Shown here one piece after another: positions 10,435-19,351 of a DNA stretch of 64,000 nucleotides. Both the position numbers and the translations under genes were made by a program. Source of the stretch: Desulfovermiculus sp041686195 (GTDB taxonomy: Bacteria > Desulfobacterota > Desulfovibrionia > Desulfovibrionales > Desulfothermaceae). Under the pieces are notes generated by a model. The model was not told the origin of the DNA. It made no database searches and saw only the letters and a program-made list of their open reading frames with translations. Within the stretch, counting starts at the first letter, position 1. Every line of letters starts with the position of its first letter. The stretch is taken from positions 58,364 through 122,363 of the forward strand of contig JAWLEI010000002.1 in the NCBI GenBank assembly GCA_041686195.1, in the 5' to 3' direction.

Positions 10435-11400
10435 TTATACGATCGCAGCCCCCCAAGCCGATACAATCAAACCCAAGGCACAGAGGCCGCAAAAGAACTG
10501 GGGAGTTTTTTTTGCATCCCACTGCCCTGCCAGGCGTATAGTCAAGCTCAAAGACAGGCCCACGCCAAATCCGAACAGGTGGGCCCCCACATCAGTTCGT
10601 TCCCCGCCTGTTCCAAGCCAGGCCAGCAAAACCAGGCCTGCCCCAATGGGAGCCACGACTTCAGGCCACTTTTTCTGCCGTGGCTCCTGGAAACCAATAA
10701 GCAAACCCAGGGCGGCAAATACCGCGGTTGAACCTCCAATAGCCATATGGGCCGTACCCTGGACCAGAACATTGAGTCCATTGGCCAGGCCGGCGGTGGT
10801 GAGGGTCAAAAGCCAGGCCAGCCCCCCTCCGAGCTTGCGGCTTAAGAGGAGCAGAAAGAGTCCTCCAAACACCAGGTTGGACAGGAGGTGCTCTGGCCCT
10901 GAGTGCAGGGTCAAACTGGTCAGCACCCGCCACCACTGCCCTTGCTCGAGGATGGCCCGGCCATCCACCCTCCCCAGCTCCATCCATTCTACAGATGCCA
11001 GTCCAAGGACGTGCACCTGGTGATGACTGATTCCATGCCAGATGGCTACTCCCAGCAGGACCCAGAATACTGACTCGGCTGAACCATCTTCGATCTGTTC
11101 GGGTTCAAGGCAGGTGACCTGATCCGTGTTTTCAGATTCAAAAAGAGCAATTTGTTCCTGGGCTGTTTGAGCCTTTTCCCGGGCCACACAGAGCACAATA
11201 GAGGCTTCATCCCAATGTACGCTGTGCGGAATGTGCATGGCCCACAAAACAAGAGACCAGTCCCACAGGACCTGCTCCAGGTCAGGAAGGGGGCACTCTG
11301 CCGTCCTCCCGGCATCAATCGGGCGCAGGCAGATCCCATCTTCGGCCCAATCCTCAACCTGGATTTTTGCCCGCACATTGCACCTCTTGGCAGTTCCCAA
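10435..11400 (-). CDS. Rhomboid family intramembrane serine protease
   Basis: Rhomboids cut membrane proteins inside the lipid bilayer. The catalytic serine is in IGGSTAVFAALG (Ser224) and the partner histidine in VGAHLFGFG (His274); the HLLSNLVFGGLFL helix is the usual HxxxN oxyanion helix (here HLLSN). About 110 residues of soluble sequence precede the membrane core, with no recognised motif. Six hydrophobic segments follow. The 321-residue size fits bacterial rhomboids with an N-terminal cytoplasmic domain. The substrate cannot be told. The start at 11400 is provisional. It faces the vanZ-like gene across a 252-base divergent region. Confidence 0.9.
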   Translation of the reverse strand: MGTAKRCNVRAKIQVEDWAEDGICLRPIDAGRTAECPLPDLEQVLWDWSLVLWAMHIPHSVHWDEASIVLCVAREKAQTAQEQIALFESENTDQVTCLEPEQIEDGSAESVFWVLLGVAIWHGISHHQVHVLGLASVEWMELGRVDGRAILEQGQWWRVLTSLTLHSGPEHLLSNLVFGGLFLLLLSRKLGGGLAWLLTLTTAGLANGLNVLVQGTAHMAIGGSTAVFAALGLLIGFQEPRQKKWPEVVAPIGAGLVLLAWLGTGGERTDVGAHLFGFGVGLSLSLTIRLAGQWDAKKTPQFFCGLCALGLIVSAWGAAIV

Positions 11401-11652
11401 AGCGGATTACACCTTAACACAAATTCGGCATATCGACGCTCAGGCCACTTCCAGGTATACTGATGAGAGCCATTTACGCTTGGATGTTATGATTTACGTC
11501 CATACCGGACCAGGGCCTGCCTGGTCCGGAGTCGTGTCCATGTTCAACCTGGCCAAGCAAAGGCACCATAGGGCAGTCCCGAAGAGAGGAGACTGTGACC
11601 TCTCTTTGATAACTCAAGATATTGCCAGTGCCTGCAAAGATTGAGGGATTAC
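11401..11652. other. Divergent intergenic region with two strong hairpins
   Basis: This 252-base region lies between the rhomboid (minus) and VanZ-like (plus) genes. It holds a perfect 10-bp stem CCGGACCAGG/CCTGGTCCGG around 11504-11528 with a 5-base loop, and a second stem GAGAGG/CCTCTC around 11584-11604. Neither is followed by a convincing T run on either strand. An open frame crosses it on the plus strand but has no homology that I recognise and no ribosome site. It could be a leader or small RNA, but no known riboswitch motif is visible. Confidence 0.45.
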
Positions 11653-12060
11653 ATGCCCCACAACAAAACCATATCGCCGCAGACCATCATCCGAATCCAG
11701 CAGGCCATCTTTTGGGGCTGGCTTTTTTCCCTGGGTCTTATCCTCTATGGGTCACTGAGTCCTGATACGCAGATCAATACCCAAATCGAAAATTCAGACA
11801 AGATCCTGCATGCTTCGGCCTATACCTGGCTGGCCTTTGGGGCCAGAATAAGCTTTACTCCTCCCTCCCATTCAGTTCGACTGGGAATCGGGCTTATCTT
11901 TCTCGGATGTGCTGTTGAGCTCATCCAGAGCCAGATCCCCGGCCGCTTCTTTTCCGGTGCGGATATGCTAGCCAACGCTCTTGGGGTCGGTCTTGGTCTG
12001 GCCCTGGCTGCCCTTATAAGCCGCAAAGACCCCAGATTTCTTGGCCAATTTATTAAGTGA
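11653..12060 (+). CDS. VanZ-like family membrane protein
   Basis: A 135-residue protein with four hydrophobic segments and the VanZ-family pattern: LILYGSLSP near the first helix, DKILHASAYTWLAFGA in the second, and ELIQSQIPGRFFSGADMLANALGVGLG. The Sxxp-DK-H...D.N layout is typical of small VanZ-like proteins, whose biochemical role is unknown (VanZ itself gives low-level teicoplanin resistance). GAGGGATTAC places the ribosome site before ATG 11653; an in-frame TTG at 11641 is less likely. The stop codon abuts the convergent pal stop. Confidence 0.82.
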   Translation: MPHNKTISPQTIIRIQQAIFWGWLFSLGLILYGSLSPDTQINTQIENSDKILHASAYTWLAFGARISFTPPSHSVRLGIGLIFLGCAVELIQSQIPGRFFSGADMLANALGVGLGLALAALISRKDPRFLGQFIK

Positions 12061-12684
12061 TTATTCCTGAGCTACCCGGAATTCACATCTGCGGTTTTTG
12101 GCCCAGGCCTGTTCATTGTTTTCCTGATCCAGGGGCCGTTCTTCCCCATAGCTGATGATGTTCATCCGATCCGGATCAATGCCGAGCAAGACCAGAAACT
12201 CATAGGCCGCTCTGGCCCGTCGTTCACCCAGGGCCAGGTTGTACTCGTCCGTGCCCCGCTCGTCGCAGTGACCTTCAATAACCAGATCTATCTCTGAATT
12301 TTGATCCATTATTTCAGCCTTGTCCTTCAAGGTCTGCCGGGCTTCGCTCCGGAGCTCATAGGAATCAAAGGCAAAATGAATCCGCTGCTTCAGGTTCTGA
12401 ACAACCTCCTGCCGCAGCTCTTCTTTCTCAGCCTGCTCAGACTCGGCCGCTTTTCGCCGCTGTTCTTCCTGCAGCCGGTATTCCTCCATTTCCTCTGGAG
12501 TCATCTGGTCTGTCCCCTCCCCATTGCCTTCCATCTGTGTCCCATTGGCCTGATACTCTGCGGCTTGATCCGCAGCAGGAGACTCTGACCCGTTTTCAAC
12601 CTGCTTGCGGGCACACCCCTGCAGGGCGACCAGGAACATGAGAAAAAATACACCAAATACCAACATCCGCGCATATGCCCTCAT
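12061..12684 (-). CDS. pal: Peptidoglycan-associated lipoprotein Pal
   Basis: Outer-membrane lipoprotein that binds peptidoglycan and forms the Tol-Pal system with TolB. The signal peptide ends with the lipobox ALQGC (Cys24). An E/Q-rich linker (residues about 30-100) leads to the OmpA-like domain with VIEGHCDERGTDEYNLALGE and ANRRCEF-like RRCEFRV at the C-terminus. Length 207, with a linker longer than in E. coli Pal (173 residues). Last gene of the tol cluster. Confidence 0.95.
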   Translation of the reverse strand: MRAYARMLVFGVFFLMFLVALQGCARKQVENGSESPAADQAAEYQANGTQMEGNGEGTDQMTPEEMEEYRLQEEQRRKAAESEQAEKEELRQEVVQNLKQRIHFAFDSYELRSEARQTLKDKAEIMDQNSEIDLVIEGHCDERGTDEYNLALGERRARAAYEFLVLLGIDPDRMNIISYGEERPLDQENNEQAWAKNRRCEFRVAQE

Positions 12685-12723
12685 AGTCTCCTCCTTGCCT
12701 GATACATGTTATATGACCTCAAC

Positions 12724-14067
12724 TCAGTCTACATTCGGTCTCCAGGCCGGCGAGGTTCCCTCTCCCGGGCCGGTGGGAATTTTCTTGGCCTCATCTGCAT
12801 GCCGGGTAGAGACATACAACTGATAACTCCCGGAACGATCGGAACTGAAGGCCAAAAAGTAGCTGTCCGGTCCCCAGGCCGGGTCCTCATCATTGCCCGG
12901 GCCAAAGGTCACCTGCCGCTCCGACTTGTTCTGGCGGTCATAGACGATAATCCGGTGTCCCTGGCCCTTGATCCGCCGTGAATAGGCCACGAACCGGCCA
13001 TCCGGGCTGATGCTGGGATTGGTGTTGTAGGTGCCTTCAAAGCTTATCCTTTCCACTTCCCCGCTGTCCATATGCCGTAAAAAGATGTGCGGATTGCCGA
13101 ACCGGCTGGAGACAAAGACCATGCTCTCCCCTTGAGCATCAAAATGGGGGGAAATGTCGATAGCCCAGTGCTCAACAAGGGGTTCTCCCAAGCTCAAGTC
13201 ATCATTGAGCCTGAATATATCCGGACTTTTGCGCGGATCGGCACTGATCACCCAACCCTTTCCAGGCCAAAAGGCCGGGCTGATGATCGTATTTCCAGGC
13301 AAAGTCGTGCGCTGGATGGACTCGGACTCACTGTCCCAGACCAAAAGCTCATGCTGTTCCTGACCCACAAAGCTCATGGCCAGCTTTCGACCATCACCGG
13401 ACCAGGCCGGGCTCAAGCAATATCCGTCCAAATCAACCAGGGGACGCAAAGAGCGTCCCTGGGGCGTGCAGGCGTATACATCCTTATCCTTTTCAGTCTT
13501 GCGCACAAAGGCCAGCTCAGAAGTATAAAACCCGGAACGGCCGGTCAATTTGTCCATCAATCCGGCACAAAAACGCCGGCTGGCCTGCTCTACATGGTCC
13601 TTATTGCGCAGGACATACCCCCGGCCGATGATCATTTCTCCAGAATAGACATCAAAGGCCCGAAGCTCTACCTGTTCCCGATCCTGATCATCGGCGGACC
13701 ATTTCATGGTCAACAACAAGTCGACCTTGCTCAGCTGGAACCGTTTGAAATCAATATCCTCCTGGCTCAGTCTACGCACTTCATCCTGACCCAGGATGTC
13801 ATCTCTGGAAACAAAGTGAATAAAGGGAAGAAAGTCCAGATCTTCTTGCAGGATACGGCCCAACTCCTGGACCCGGGAAGGGATCGCCGCCTCAGCTTGT
13901 TCATCAGAGACCGGCTTGGGATCCGGAAGATAGGCATTGATCCTGGACTGACCTGGACCATAAATGTTCACCTGCAGGCTTGTATCTGCACCACCCAGTC
14001 CTGGCAGCCCCAGGCCCAGGCAGAGCATCACGGTAAAGAGCACAATACATTTGAGTGCAAAGTTCAT
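12724..14067 (-). CDS. tolB: Tol-Pal translocation protein TolB
   Basis: Periplasmic beta-propeller protein that bridges Pal and the inner-membrane Tol complex. ATG 14067 gives a signal peptide (MNFALKCIVLFTVMLCLGLG) and a 447-residue protein; GAAGGGA lies upstream, so the in-frame extension to 14115 is rejected. The N-terminal domain (to about residue 165) is followed by repeated propeller blades with LSPAWSGDGRKLA, ISPHFDAQGESMVFVS, PSISPDGRFVAYS and DPAWGPDSYFLAFSSDR. It lies between tolA and pal, as in most tol operons. Confidence 0.94.
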   Translation of the reverse strand: MNFALKCIVLFTVMLCLGLGLPGLGGADTSLQVNIYGPGQSRINAYLPDPKPVSDEQAEAAIPSRVQELGRILQEDLDFLPFIHFVSRDDILGQDEVRRLSQEDIDFKRFQLSKVDLLLTMKWSADDQDREQVELRAFDVYSGEMIIGRGYVLRNKDHVEQASRRFCAGLMDKLTGRSGFYTSELAFVRKTEKDKDVYACTPQGRSLRPLVDLDGYCLSPAWSGDGRKLAMSFVGQEQHELLVWDSESESIQRTTLPGNTIISPAFWPGKGWVISADPRKSPDIFRLNDDLSLGEPLVEHWAIDISPHFDAQGESMVFVSSRFGNPHIFLRHMDSGEVERISFEGTYNTNPSISPDGRFVAYSRRIKGQGHRIIVYDRQNKSERQVTFGPGNDEDPAWGPDSYFLAFSSDRSGSYQLYVSTRHADEAKKIPTGPGEGTSPAWRPNVD

Positions 14068-14183
14068 GGAATCAATCCCTTCGGTTAATACGAGATTCGA
14101 AACTTCAAACTCCAATACAATGCAAATTCACAAAAAAAAACAAAGCCAGTGTGTACTGACGTCAGAAGCTCTGTTCCGAAGTA

Positions 14184-15032
14184 CTAAGGGCTCATGTCCT
14201 GTAAGTGAAAAGTGATCTGAATACTTTGCAGCTCTTGGCTGGGCGGGGCCTGGAGATTGCCGGTTCTGTCTATGGCCCTGAGCACGGAACTATCGAACTG
14301 GGAGTCTCCGGAAGATTGGACCAGACTGTGATCGGTTATCCGGCCCTGATCATTTATCGAGATTTTGACTGTGGCCTGCAGATCGTCCTCCCGGCCCATA
14401 TCTGGAAACCGCCAATTGGATCGAATCCTTTCCCGGATCAGGGCTCCGTAAACCCCCTCTGCACCCTTGCGAGATGAGGTCCGGCCCAGATTTTCCAGGT
14501 CCAACCCCTGTTCTACCGCTTCCTGCCGAAGCTGAGCCAGCTCCTGGCCCAGGACATCTTCATCACTCTCGTCTTCTTTGTCAGCCTGCTCACTGGCATC
14601 CTGCAGGGCCTGCTGCATGACGCTCTCAGGTGTCTGAACCTCTTCCCTGCTCCGGGGCTCTGGGGATTCCTGAGGCTGAGATTCTCTTTTTTTCTGCGGG
14701 GCCCTGGTCGCCTGGGGCTTTTTATCTTCCTGGGCAATCTTCACGGCCTCGGACTTTTGGGCCGGAGCGGGCGCGGCTTTGGGTTGCTCCTTGGGCGGGG
14801 TCCTGGCCTGTTTTGCGGGCTGCTTTTTCTTTACTGTCTGTTCCCGGTCGCTTGTGTCTGAACGCGGTACATTCACTGCTTCTTTCTGCTCCGGGAGACG
14901 AACCACCTCCACTTCATAAACCGGCTGATCGAGATCCAGCCGCATATCCGTGCCCGGCCATGGGGCAAACACAGTAAGCAGGATCAGACTGATGTGCAGC
15001 AAAAGGGAAAGCAGGCAACTTGCAAGACCCAT
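14184..15032 (-). CDS. tolA: TolA/TonB-family periplasm-spanning protein
   Basis: A 282-residue protein with one N-terminal membrane anchor (LLSLLLHISLILLTVFA), a long polar stretch rich in Q, K, P, E and A (residues about 45-170) and a C-terminal TonB-like domain (YGALIRERIRSNWRFP ... VLRAIDRTGNLQAP). This is the layout of TolA, which carries the proton-motive signal from TolQR to the outer membrane. Position between tolR and tolB supports TolA rather than TonB. The central part is much shorter than the E. coli helix, as is usual in deltaproteobacteria. Confidence 0.87.
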   Translation of the reverse strand: MGLASCLLSLLLHISLILLTVFAPWPGTDMRLDLDQPVYEVEVVRLPEQKEAVNVPRSDTSDREQTVKKKQPAKQARTPPKEQPKAAPAPAQKSEAVKIAQEDKKPQATRAPQKKRESQPQESPEPRSREEVQTPESVMQQALQDASEQADKEDESDEDVLGQELAQLRQEAVEQGLDLENLGRTSSRKGAEGVYGALIRERIRSNWRFPDMGREDDLQATVKISINDQGRITDHSLVQSSGDSQFDSSVLRAIDRTGNLQAPPSQELQSIQITFHLQDMSP

Positions 15033-15049
15033 TCAAATCCAGCCTCCCC

Positions 15050-15457
15050 TCAGTCTTCTTCCGGCTCAGCAACCACACCCAGCCGAGCCACGCCTGCTGC
15101 CTTGATATCACTCATAATCTTGACCACAAACCCATACGGCACTTCCTGATCAGCCCGCAAATAGAGGATGTCATCCTGTTCACCGATCACCTTTTCCAGA
15201 GTAGAAGTTAATTCTTCCCTGGTGATCTCGTAATCCTCGATTTGCAAGGTGCCGCCTTTCTTGATGGTCAAGACCAGGGTGTCTGAATCCTGGGGCAGAG
15301 TCTGTACACTCTTGGTTTGCGGCAGATCCACGTCCACCCCCTGAGTCATCATTGGGGCGGTAATCATGAAGATTACCAGCAGGACAAGCATGACATCCAC
15401 AAAAGGAGTGACATTGATATAGGAGATAAATCCTTGTCGATGCGGGTTATAACTCAT
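15050..15457 (-). CDS. tolR: TolR/ExbD-family motor protein
   Basis: Single-pass inner-membrane protein (135 residues) that forms the proton-driven motor with TolQ. The membrane helix FVDVMLVLLVIFMI carries the essential aspartate (D of VDVML), and the periplasmic domain follows with QGVDVDLPQTKS, VLTIKKGG and YLRADQEVPYG. ATG 15457 begins MSYNPHRQGF, 4 bases from the tolQ stop; an in-frame upstream extension overlaps tolQ and is rejected. Confidence 0.94.
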   Translation of the reverse strand: MSYNPHRQGFISYINVTPFVDVMLVLLVIFMITAPMMTQGVDVDLPQTKSVQTLPQDSDTLVLTIKKGGTLQIEDYEITREELTSTLEKVIGEQDDILYLRADQEVPYGFVVKIMSDIKAAGVARLGVVAEPEED

Positions 15458-15461
15458 ATCG

Positions 15462-16268
15462 CTACTCGTCCAGATCCGAAAGTTGTCCGTGATTCTCCCG
15501 ATCGTCCTCCGAACGCAGAACCCCGGAGCGCAATCGTGAGCCGGGATGGACATCTTCCCTATCCCGGTCTGCACGTCCGGCACTGAGCCAAGGCAGTTCC
15601 CGCTGGGCCCGGTTCAAGAATGTACCAGCATAGTTGACAAGCTCGCTCTCAATGCTGTTTAAGAGCCCCAAAAAGGCGTTGTAGGCCACTGAGGCCGGGA
15701 TGGCTACAGCCAGGCCGATGGCTGTGGCCACCAAGGCCTCGGCAATTCCCGGAGCCACGGTGGCCAGAGCAGCGGATTTCTGAGCCCCTATGGCTTGAAA
15801 GGCGTTCATGATCCCCCAGACAGTGCCGAAAAGGCCTATGAATGGGGCTGAGTTGGTGCAGGTGGCCAAAAAGGACAGAGCGTAGGCCAGAGCGTTGATT
15901 TCCTGGCTCACTGCCTGACGCAACACGCGCCGGATATTATCTGAAGCTACCTTGACCTTGCCCGTGGGTGGGAGGCTGGATTTCTCCAAGGCCCGAATCT
16001 CACCGACCGCTTTGGCCCCGATAACGTACAGCCTGGAGTTGGAGCGTTTTTTCAGAGTGCGCAGAGCACTGCCTAAGTCCCGAGACTCCTCGAACATCCT
16101 GATTTCCTGTTCAATCGATCGCTTAACTCGAAAATAAAGAAAGAATTTGTAAAAGATTAAGGTCCAGCTGATGATGGACATCAGGGCCAGAATGGCCAGC
16201 ACGATCTTGACCACAAAAGTGGCCCCCATCAACATGGACACAAGTCCACCGTGCGCAGTGAGTGACAT
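15462..16268 (-). CDS. tolQ: TolQ/ExbB-family motor protein
   Basis: Three-helix inner-membrane stator of the Tol system. Helix 1 lies near residues 17-40, and helices 2-3 contain TCTNSAPFIGLFGTVWGIMNAFQAIG and GIAEALVATAIGLAVAIPASVAYN, both signatures of the family. The 268-residue protein has a polar tail of about 35 residues after NRAQRELPWL that is rich in R, D, E and S; E. coli TolQ (230 residues) lacks this. First gene of the tol block and directly downstream of the PHP gene (52-base gap). Confidence 0.94.
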   Translation of the reverse strand: MSLTAHGGLVSMLMGATFVVKIVLAILALMSIISWTLIFYKFFLYFRVKRSIEQEIRMFEESRDLGSALRTLKKRSNSRLYVIGAKAVGEIRALEKSSLPPTGKVKVASDNIRRVLRQAVSQEINALAYALSFLATCTNSAPFIGLFGTVWGIMNAFQAIGAQKSAALATVAPGIAEALVATAIGLAVAIPASVAYNAFLGLLNSIESELVNYAGTFLNRAQRELPWLSAGRADRDREDVHPGSRLRSGVLRSEDDRENHGQLSDLDE

Positions 16269-16320
16269 GGAAGCTTTCCTTGTGTTCGGTTCCTGTTTGA
16301 TTACTGCTGGTTAGGAATTA

Positions 16321-16977
16321 TTACTTCCGGCCTCTGGCCTTGTGCATGAGACTTTGAGCTGTTGATTCGGCTTGAATATACTCCTCTTCACTCATCCCCG
16401 CCCCCAGGGAGATTAACTTGCGTTGCCCCCGGGAAGGCAGATCAGCAGCCACATGCACATCGCTGCCCAGGACAACCTTGGCTCCATATTGGCGGGCCAT
16501 ACTCAGGACATGTCCGTTGGCCAGACAGTGTCCGGCCCGGCAGGAAATCTCAAGCAAAACATCCTGCTGCTGGGCCAGGCTGACCTCTTCTGCACTAATC
16601 AGGCCTGGATGGGCCAGAATATCAACTCCAGCCTCTATGGCCGCGAGATTGGTCCCTGTCTCAACACAATCAGCCAGGCTCTGGCCATGGGCCAAAACCA
16701 ACTGAGCCCCGGCATTGCGGGCTGCTTCTACCATTTCGCGGATAAGGGGCGGAGGAACATGGGTCAGCTCGAGTCCAACAATGAGGTCCAGGCCGGAGAA
16801 CAGGCCCAAGTGGGTCAGGCTTTGGGCTTGCTGCTCGAGAATCCAGGCATAGTTTGTCCAATCCGCATGATCGGTAAAGGCAAGGGCCTGGTAACCCTGT
16901 ATTCTGGCCCGCCGGGCCAGGGCCGCAGGCAACAGTGTCCCGTCACTGAACACAGTATGGGTATGCACTTCGATCAT
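16321..16977 (-). CDS. PHP-domain metal-dependent phosphoesterase
   Basis: A 218-residue PHP-fold hydrolase. Metal-ligand motifs visible are HTHTVFSDG (residues 4-12), FTDHADWTN (about 34-42), LELTH near 70, LAHGQS, DILAHPG and LGSDVHV towards the C-terminus. This pattern resembles histidinol-phosphatase-type and YcdX-type PHP proteins; the substrate is not known. It sits between the bifunctional-nuclease-like gene and tolQ, apparently in the same transcript. Confidence 0.85.
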   Translation of the reverse strand: MIEVHTHTVFSDGTLLPAALARRARIQGYQALAFTDHADWTNYAWILEQQAQSLTHLGLFSGLDLIVGLELTHVPPPLIREMVEAARNAGAQLVLAHGQSLADCVETGTNLAAIEAGVDILAHPGLISAEEVSLAQQQDVLLEISCRAGHCLANGHVLSMARQYGAKVVLGSDVHVAADLPSRGQRKLISLGAGMSEEEYIQAESTAQSLMHKARGRK

Positions 16978-17005
16978 GAATCAGTCCGGGCAACACTCTG
17001 CCTGC

Positions 17006-17500
17006 TTACATGGTATACTTGCTGTCATCGAAATTGTATCTTTCCAGGAGTTCGGTCCACCGCTCCGACTCCTCATCTTTAAGTACCACTTCATGATCCT
17101 GGTCAAACTGCTTGGCCACCCGATCCAGCAGGGATTGGGCGGCAAATACCGGAGCGTTGGCCCGCACGGCCAGGGCGATGGCATCTGAGGGTCGGCTGTC
17201 CACCAGATAGGTGCGGTCCTGGTGCACAAGATGGATCTCTGCATAATACGTGCCTTCCCGCAGATCCATTATATGCACCCGATCTATAATCGCTCCCAGA
17301 GTGGTCATGGTTTGCAGCATGAGGTCATGGGTCAAGGGCCTGGATATGGATACCTTATTCAAGCTGATGGATATGGCCATCGCTTCCATGGCCCCGATCC
17401 AAATAGGGAGAACCTGTTTCTCCTCTTTGTCCTTAAGGATAAGTAACGGTACCTGCGACTGCTCGTCCAACGCCAGACCGAAAATCTTCATCTCTACCAT
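17006..17500 (-). CDS. Bifunctional nuclease family protein (DUF151)
   Basis: A 164-residue protein with the full BFN/DUF151 pattern: VPLLILKDKEEKQVLPIWIG (residues about 17-36), RPLTHDLMLQTM, and YLVDSRPSDAIALAVRANAPVF. Members have been reported with DNase and RNase activity in plants, and the domain is common next to miaB in deltaproteobacteria. The start overlaps the end of miaB by 7 bases, so translation is coupled. The C-terminal 35 residues are acidic. Function here is inferred from the family only. Confidence 0.88.
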   Translation of the reverse strand: MVEMKIFGLALDEQSQVPLLILKDKEEKQVLPIWIGAMEAMAISISLNKVSISRPLTHDLMLQTMTTLGAIIDRVHIMDLREGTYYAEIHLVHQDRTYLVDSRPSDAIALAVRANAPVFAAQSLLDRVAKQFDQDHEVVLKDEESERWTELLERYNFDDSKYTM

Positions 17501-18855
17501 GGTCCTTTCACCGCCTCCCCAGAAACAGAATGTTTCATGGCTGTTGATATCCGGACCTGAACAAAACGTCCTCTGAGTTCCTGCTCATCGGGCCAGGAAA
17601 AATGAACCACCCGGCCGCCAGGTTCTCGGCCCTGCCACTGAAATTCCGGTCGGGATTTTTTGGCTCCCTGTTTTTCGGTAAGCACCGGCAGGGAGCGGCC
17701 TTTCAGCCTGTGCAGGGAATTGAGAGTAAGCTCATCCTGGAGGCTTTGCAAACGCTGCAAGCGCCAGGCCTTGACTTCTTCCCCAACCTGATCCGGGAAA
17801 AGACAAGCCTTGACCCCTGGCCGTGAAGAATACTTGAAGGAAAAGCTGGAGTCAAAACCGACCCTGCGCACCACATCCATGGTCTGCTCGAAATCTTCCT
17901 CGGTTTCTCCGGGAAACCCGACGATAAGGTCAGTGCTGAGAACGATATCCGGCCTCACCCGGCGCAAGGCCTGAACCAGTTCCAGATATTGCTCCTGGCT
18001 GTATTTGCGTCCCATTTTATGCAAAATCCGGTCCGAGCCGGACTGCAAAGGGAGATGCAGGGCCGGACATAGATTCTCGTGCCGGCCAAAGGCCTCTATC
18101 ACCTGCGGATGGAGATCCTTGGGATGCGAGGTGGTGAATCTGACCCTCTGAAGCCCCGGCAGTGAACAGATTCTATCCAGCAAATGCGCGAAGCTCACTC
18201 CGTCTCCGGCCCTGTCCTGGCCATAGCTGTTCACGTTTTGCCCCAGGAGGGTAATTTCTCGGGCCCCGGAACAAACCAAATCTGTGCACTCGGCCACCAC
18301 TTCCCGGACCGGCCGGGACTTTTGCCGCCCTCGGGTGTAGGGAACTATGCAGTAGGCGCAAAAATTGTCACAGCCCTGCATAATTGTCACATAGGCCTGA
18401 ACCGGTGCAGGGGATCTGTCCCAGACCCGTTCCCGTTCTGGATAGGAGCTGGAGAAGTCGAGATAGGACAGTCGAAGCCCTGGATCTTCCCGTAGCCGCT
18501 CCACTGCCTCCGGGACTTGGGCCACTCCATCCGAGCCAAAGACCAGGCGGACAAAGGGGAACCGGTGCCAAAAAGCCTCTCCAATCTGCTGGGCCACACA
18601 CCCGCCCACGCCCACAAAAATATTCGGATTGGCTTGCCACAATCGACGCAAACGGCCGAGCAGGCTATACACCTTTTGTTCCGGTTTTTCGCGCACACTG
18701 CAGGTGTTGACCACAATAACGTCTGCTTCCTCTTCAGGAGCAGACCTCCAGCCGCGCAGAGTGAGGCTCTGCTCCAGCCACTGCGAATCGCAGACATTCA
18801 TCTGGCATCCAAAGGTGATGATGTGAAATGTAGCTCTTTCTTGCAGTCCCTTCAA
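17494..18855 (-). CDS. miaB: tRNA-2-methylthio-N6-dimethylallyladenosine synthase MiaB
   Basis: Radical-SAM methylthiotransferase that adds the methylthio group to i6A37 in tRNAs reading UNN codons. Three domains are visible: the N-terminal UPF0004 domain with cluster cysteines (FGCQMNVCDS, Cys17; VVNTCSVREK; GVGGCVAQ), the radical-SAM CDNFCAYCIVPYTRGRQKSRP core, and a C-terminal TRAM domain (about 385-450). The 453-residue length is normal. The NTCSVREKPEQK sequence favours MiaB over RimO or MtaB. Confidence 0.94.
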   Translation of the reverse strand: MKGLQERATFHIITFGCQMNVCDSQWLEQSLTLRGWRSAPEEEADVIVVNTCSVREKPEQKVYSLLGRLRRLWQANPNIFVGVGGCVAQQIGEAFWHRFPFVRLVFGSDGVAQVPEAVERLREDPGLRLSYLDFSSSYPERERVWDRSPAPVQAYVTIMQGCDNFCAYCIVPYTRGRQKSRPVREVVAECTDLVCSGAREITLLGQNVNSYGQDRAGDGVSFAHLLDRICSLPGLQRVRFTTSHPKDLHPQVIEAFGRHENLCPALHLPLQSGSDRILHKMGRKYSQEQYLELVQALRRVRPDIVLSTDLIVGFPGETEEDFEQTMDVVRRVGFDSSFSFKYSSRPGVKACLFPDQVGEEVKAWRLQRLQSLQDELTLNSLHRLKGRSLPVLTEKQGAKKSRPEFQWQGREPGGRVVHFSWPDEQELRGRFVQVRISTAMKHSVSGEAVKGPW

Positions 18856-18904
18856 CTCTGGTACCTTCTAATTCTTTGCCACGAATCTCAGTATGCATCG
18901 TGCC

Positions 18905-18940
18905 TTTTGAAGCTCGTATGAAACGAGAATTTACTCCGAA
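18905..18940 (-). repeat. Partial copy of the dispersed intergenic repeat (5' of miaB)
   Basis: Contains AGCTCGTATGAAAC, which is the end of the long repeat at 49013-49108, followed by GAGAATTTACTCCGAA. 26 of 29 bases at 18912-18940 match 38441-38469, another short intergenic site also just upstream of a minus-strand gene. The piece CTCGT-TTCAT-ACGAG can form a small hairpin. Confidence 0.6.
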
Positions 18941-18951
18941 TTACCGCGGGC

Positions 18952-19287
18952 CTACTCCCTGGCAGATTGCCCCCTGCCTGTTTCAGTTTTGATCCAGTGC
19001 AGAAAATCAGGATTGCCGTCAATGATGGGCACAGCCACCACACAAGGACACTCATCGCTGTGTACGGACTTGACGTTGTCTGTCAGCTGTCCCACAAGCC
19101 CGACCTGGGTCTTGGCCAAAAGCACGGTTTCTTCCTCTTGTTCCACTTTACCTTCCCACCAGAACATAGAGCGCATCCCATCGATGATGTTCACGCAAGC
19201 AGCCAGTCTGGACTTTATCAGACTTTCCCCTACCTGTTTGGCTTCTTGTGCATTGCGGCAAGTCACATAAACCAGGACAGCAGACAT
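18952..19287 (-). CDS. cutA: Divalent-cation tolerance protein CutA
   Basis: A 111-residue CutA1-family protein: VLVYVTCRNAQEAKQVGESLIKSRLAACVNI at the start, the MFWWEGKVEQEEETVLLAKT centre, and YNV-like VPIIDGNPDFLHWI at the end. CutA forms very stable trimers and is linked to metal tolerance; the molecular role is still debated. GAAGGAGCGAG lies before ATG 19287. A 96-base gap holding a partial repeat separates it from miaB. Confidence 0.94.
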   Translation of the reverse strand: MSAVLVYVTCRNAQEAKQVGESLIKSRLAACVNIIDGMRSMFWWEGKVEQEEETVLLAKTQVGLVGQLTDNVKSVHSDECPCVVAVPIIDGNPDFLHWIKTETGRGQSARE

Positions 19288-19351
19288 AATCTCGCTCCTT
19301 CTATGTCGTCATTCCTTGCTTACTTCAATTTTATCAGGTATCCAGACCGGT

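Noticed and set aside
11231..11644. 137-residue plus-strand frame before the VanZ-like gene
   Set aside because: It starts inside the rhomboid gene in antisense, has no ribosome site and no known family.
13087..14088. Plus-strand open frame opposite tolB
   Set aside because: Opposes a gene with signal peptide and propeller repeats in a conserved tol cluster.
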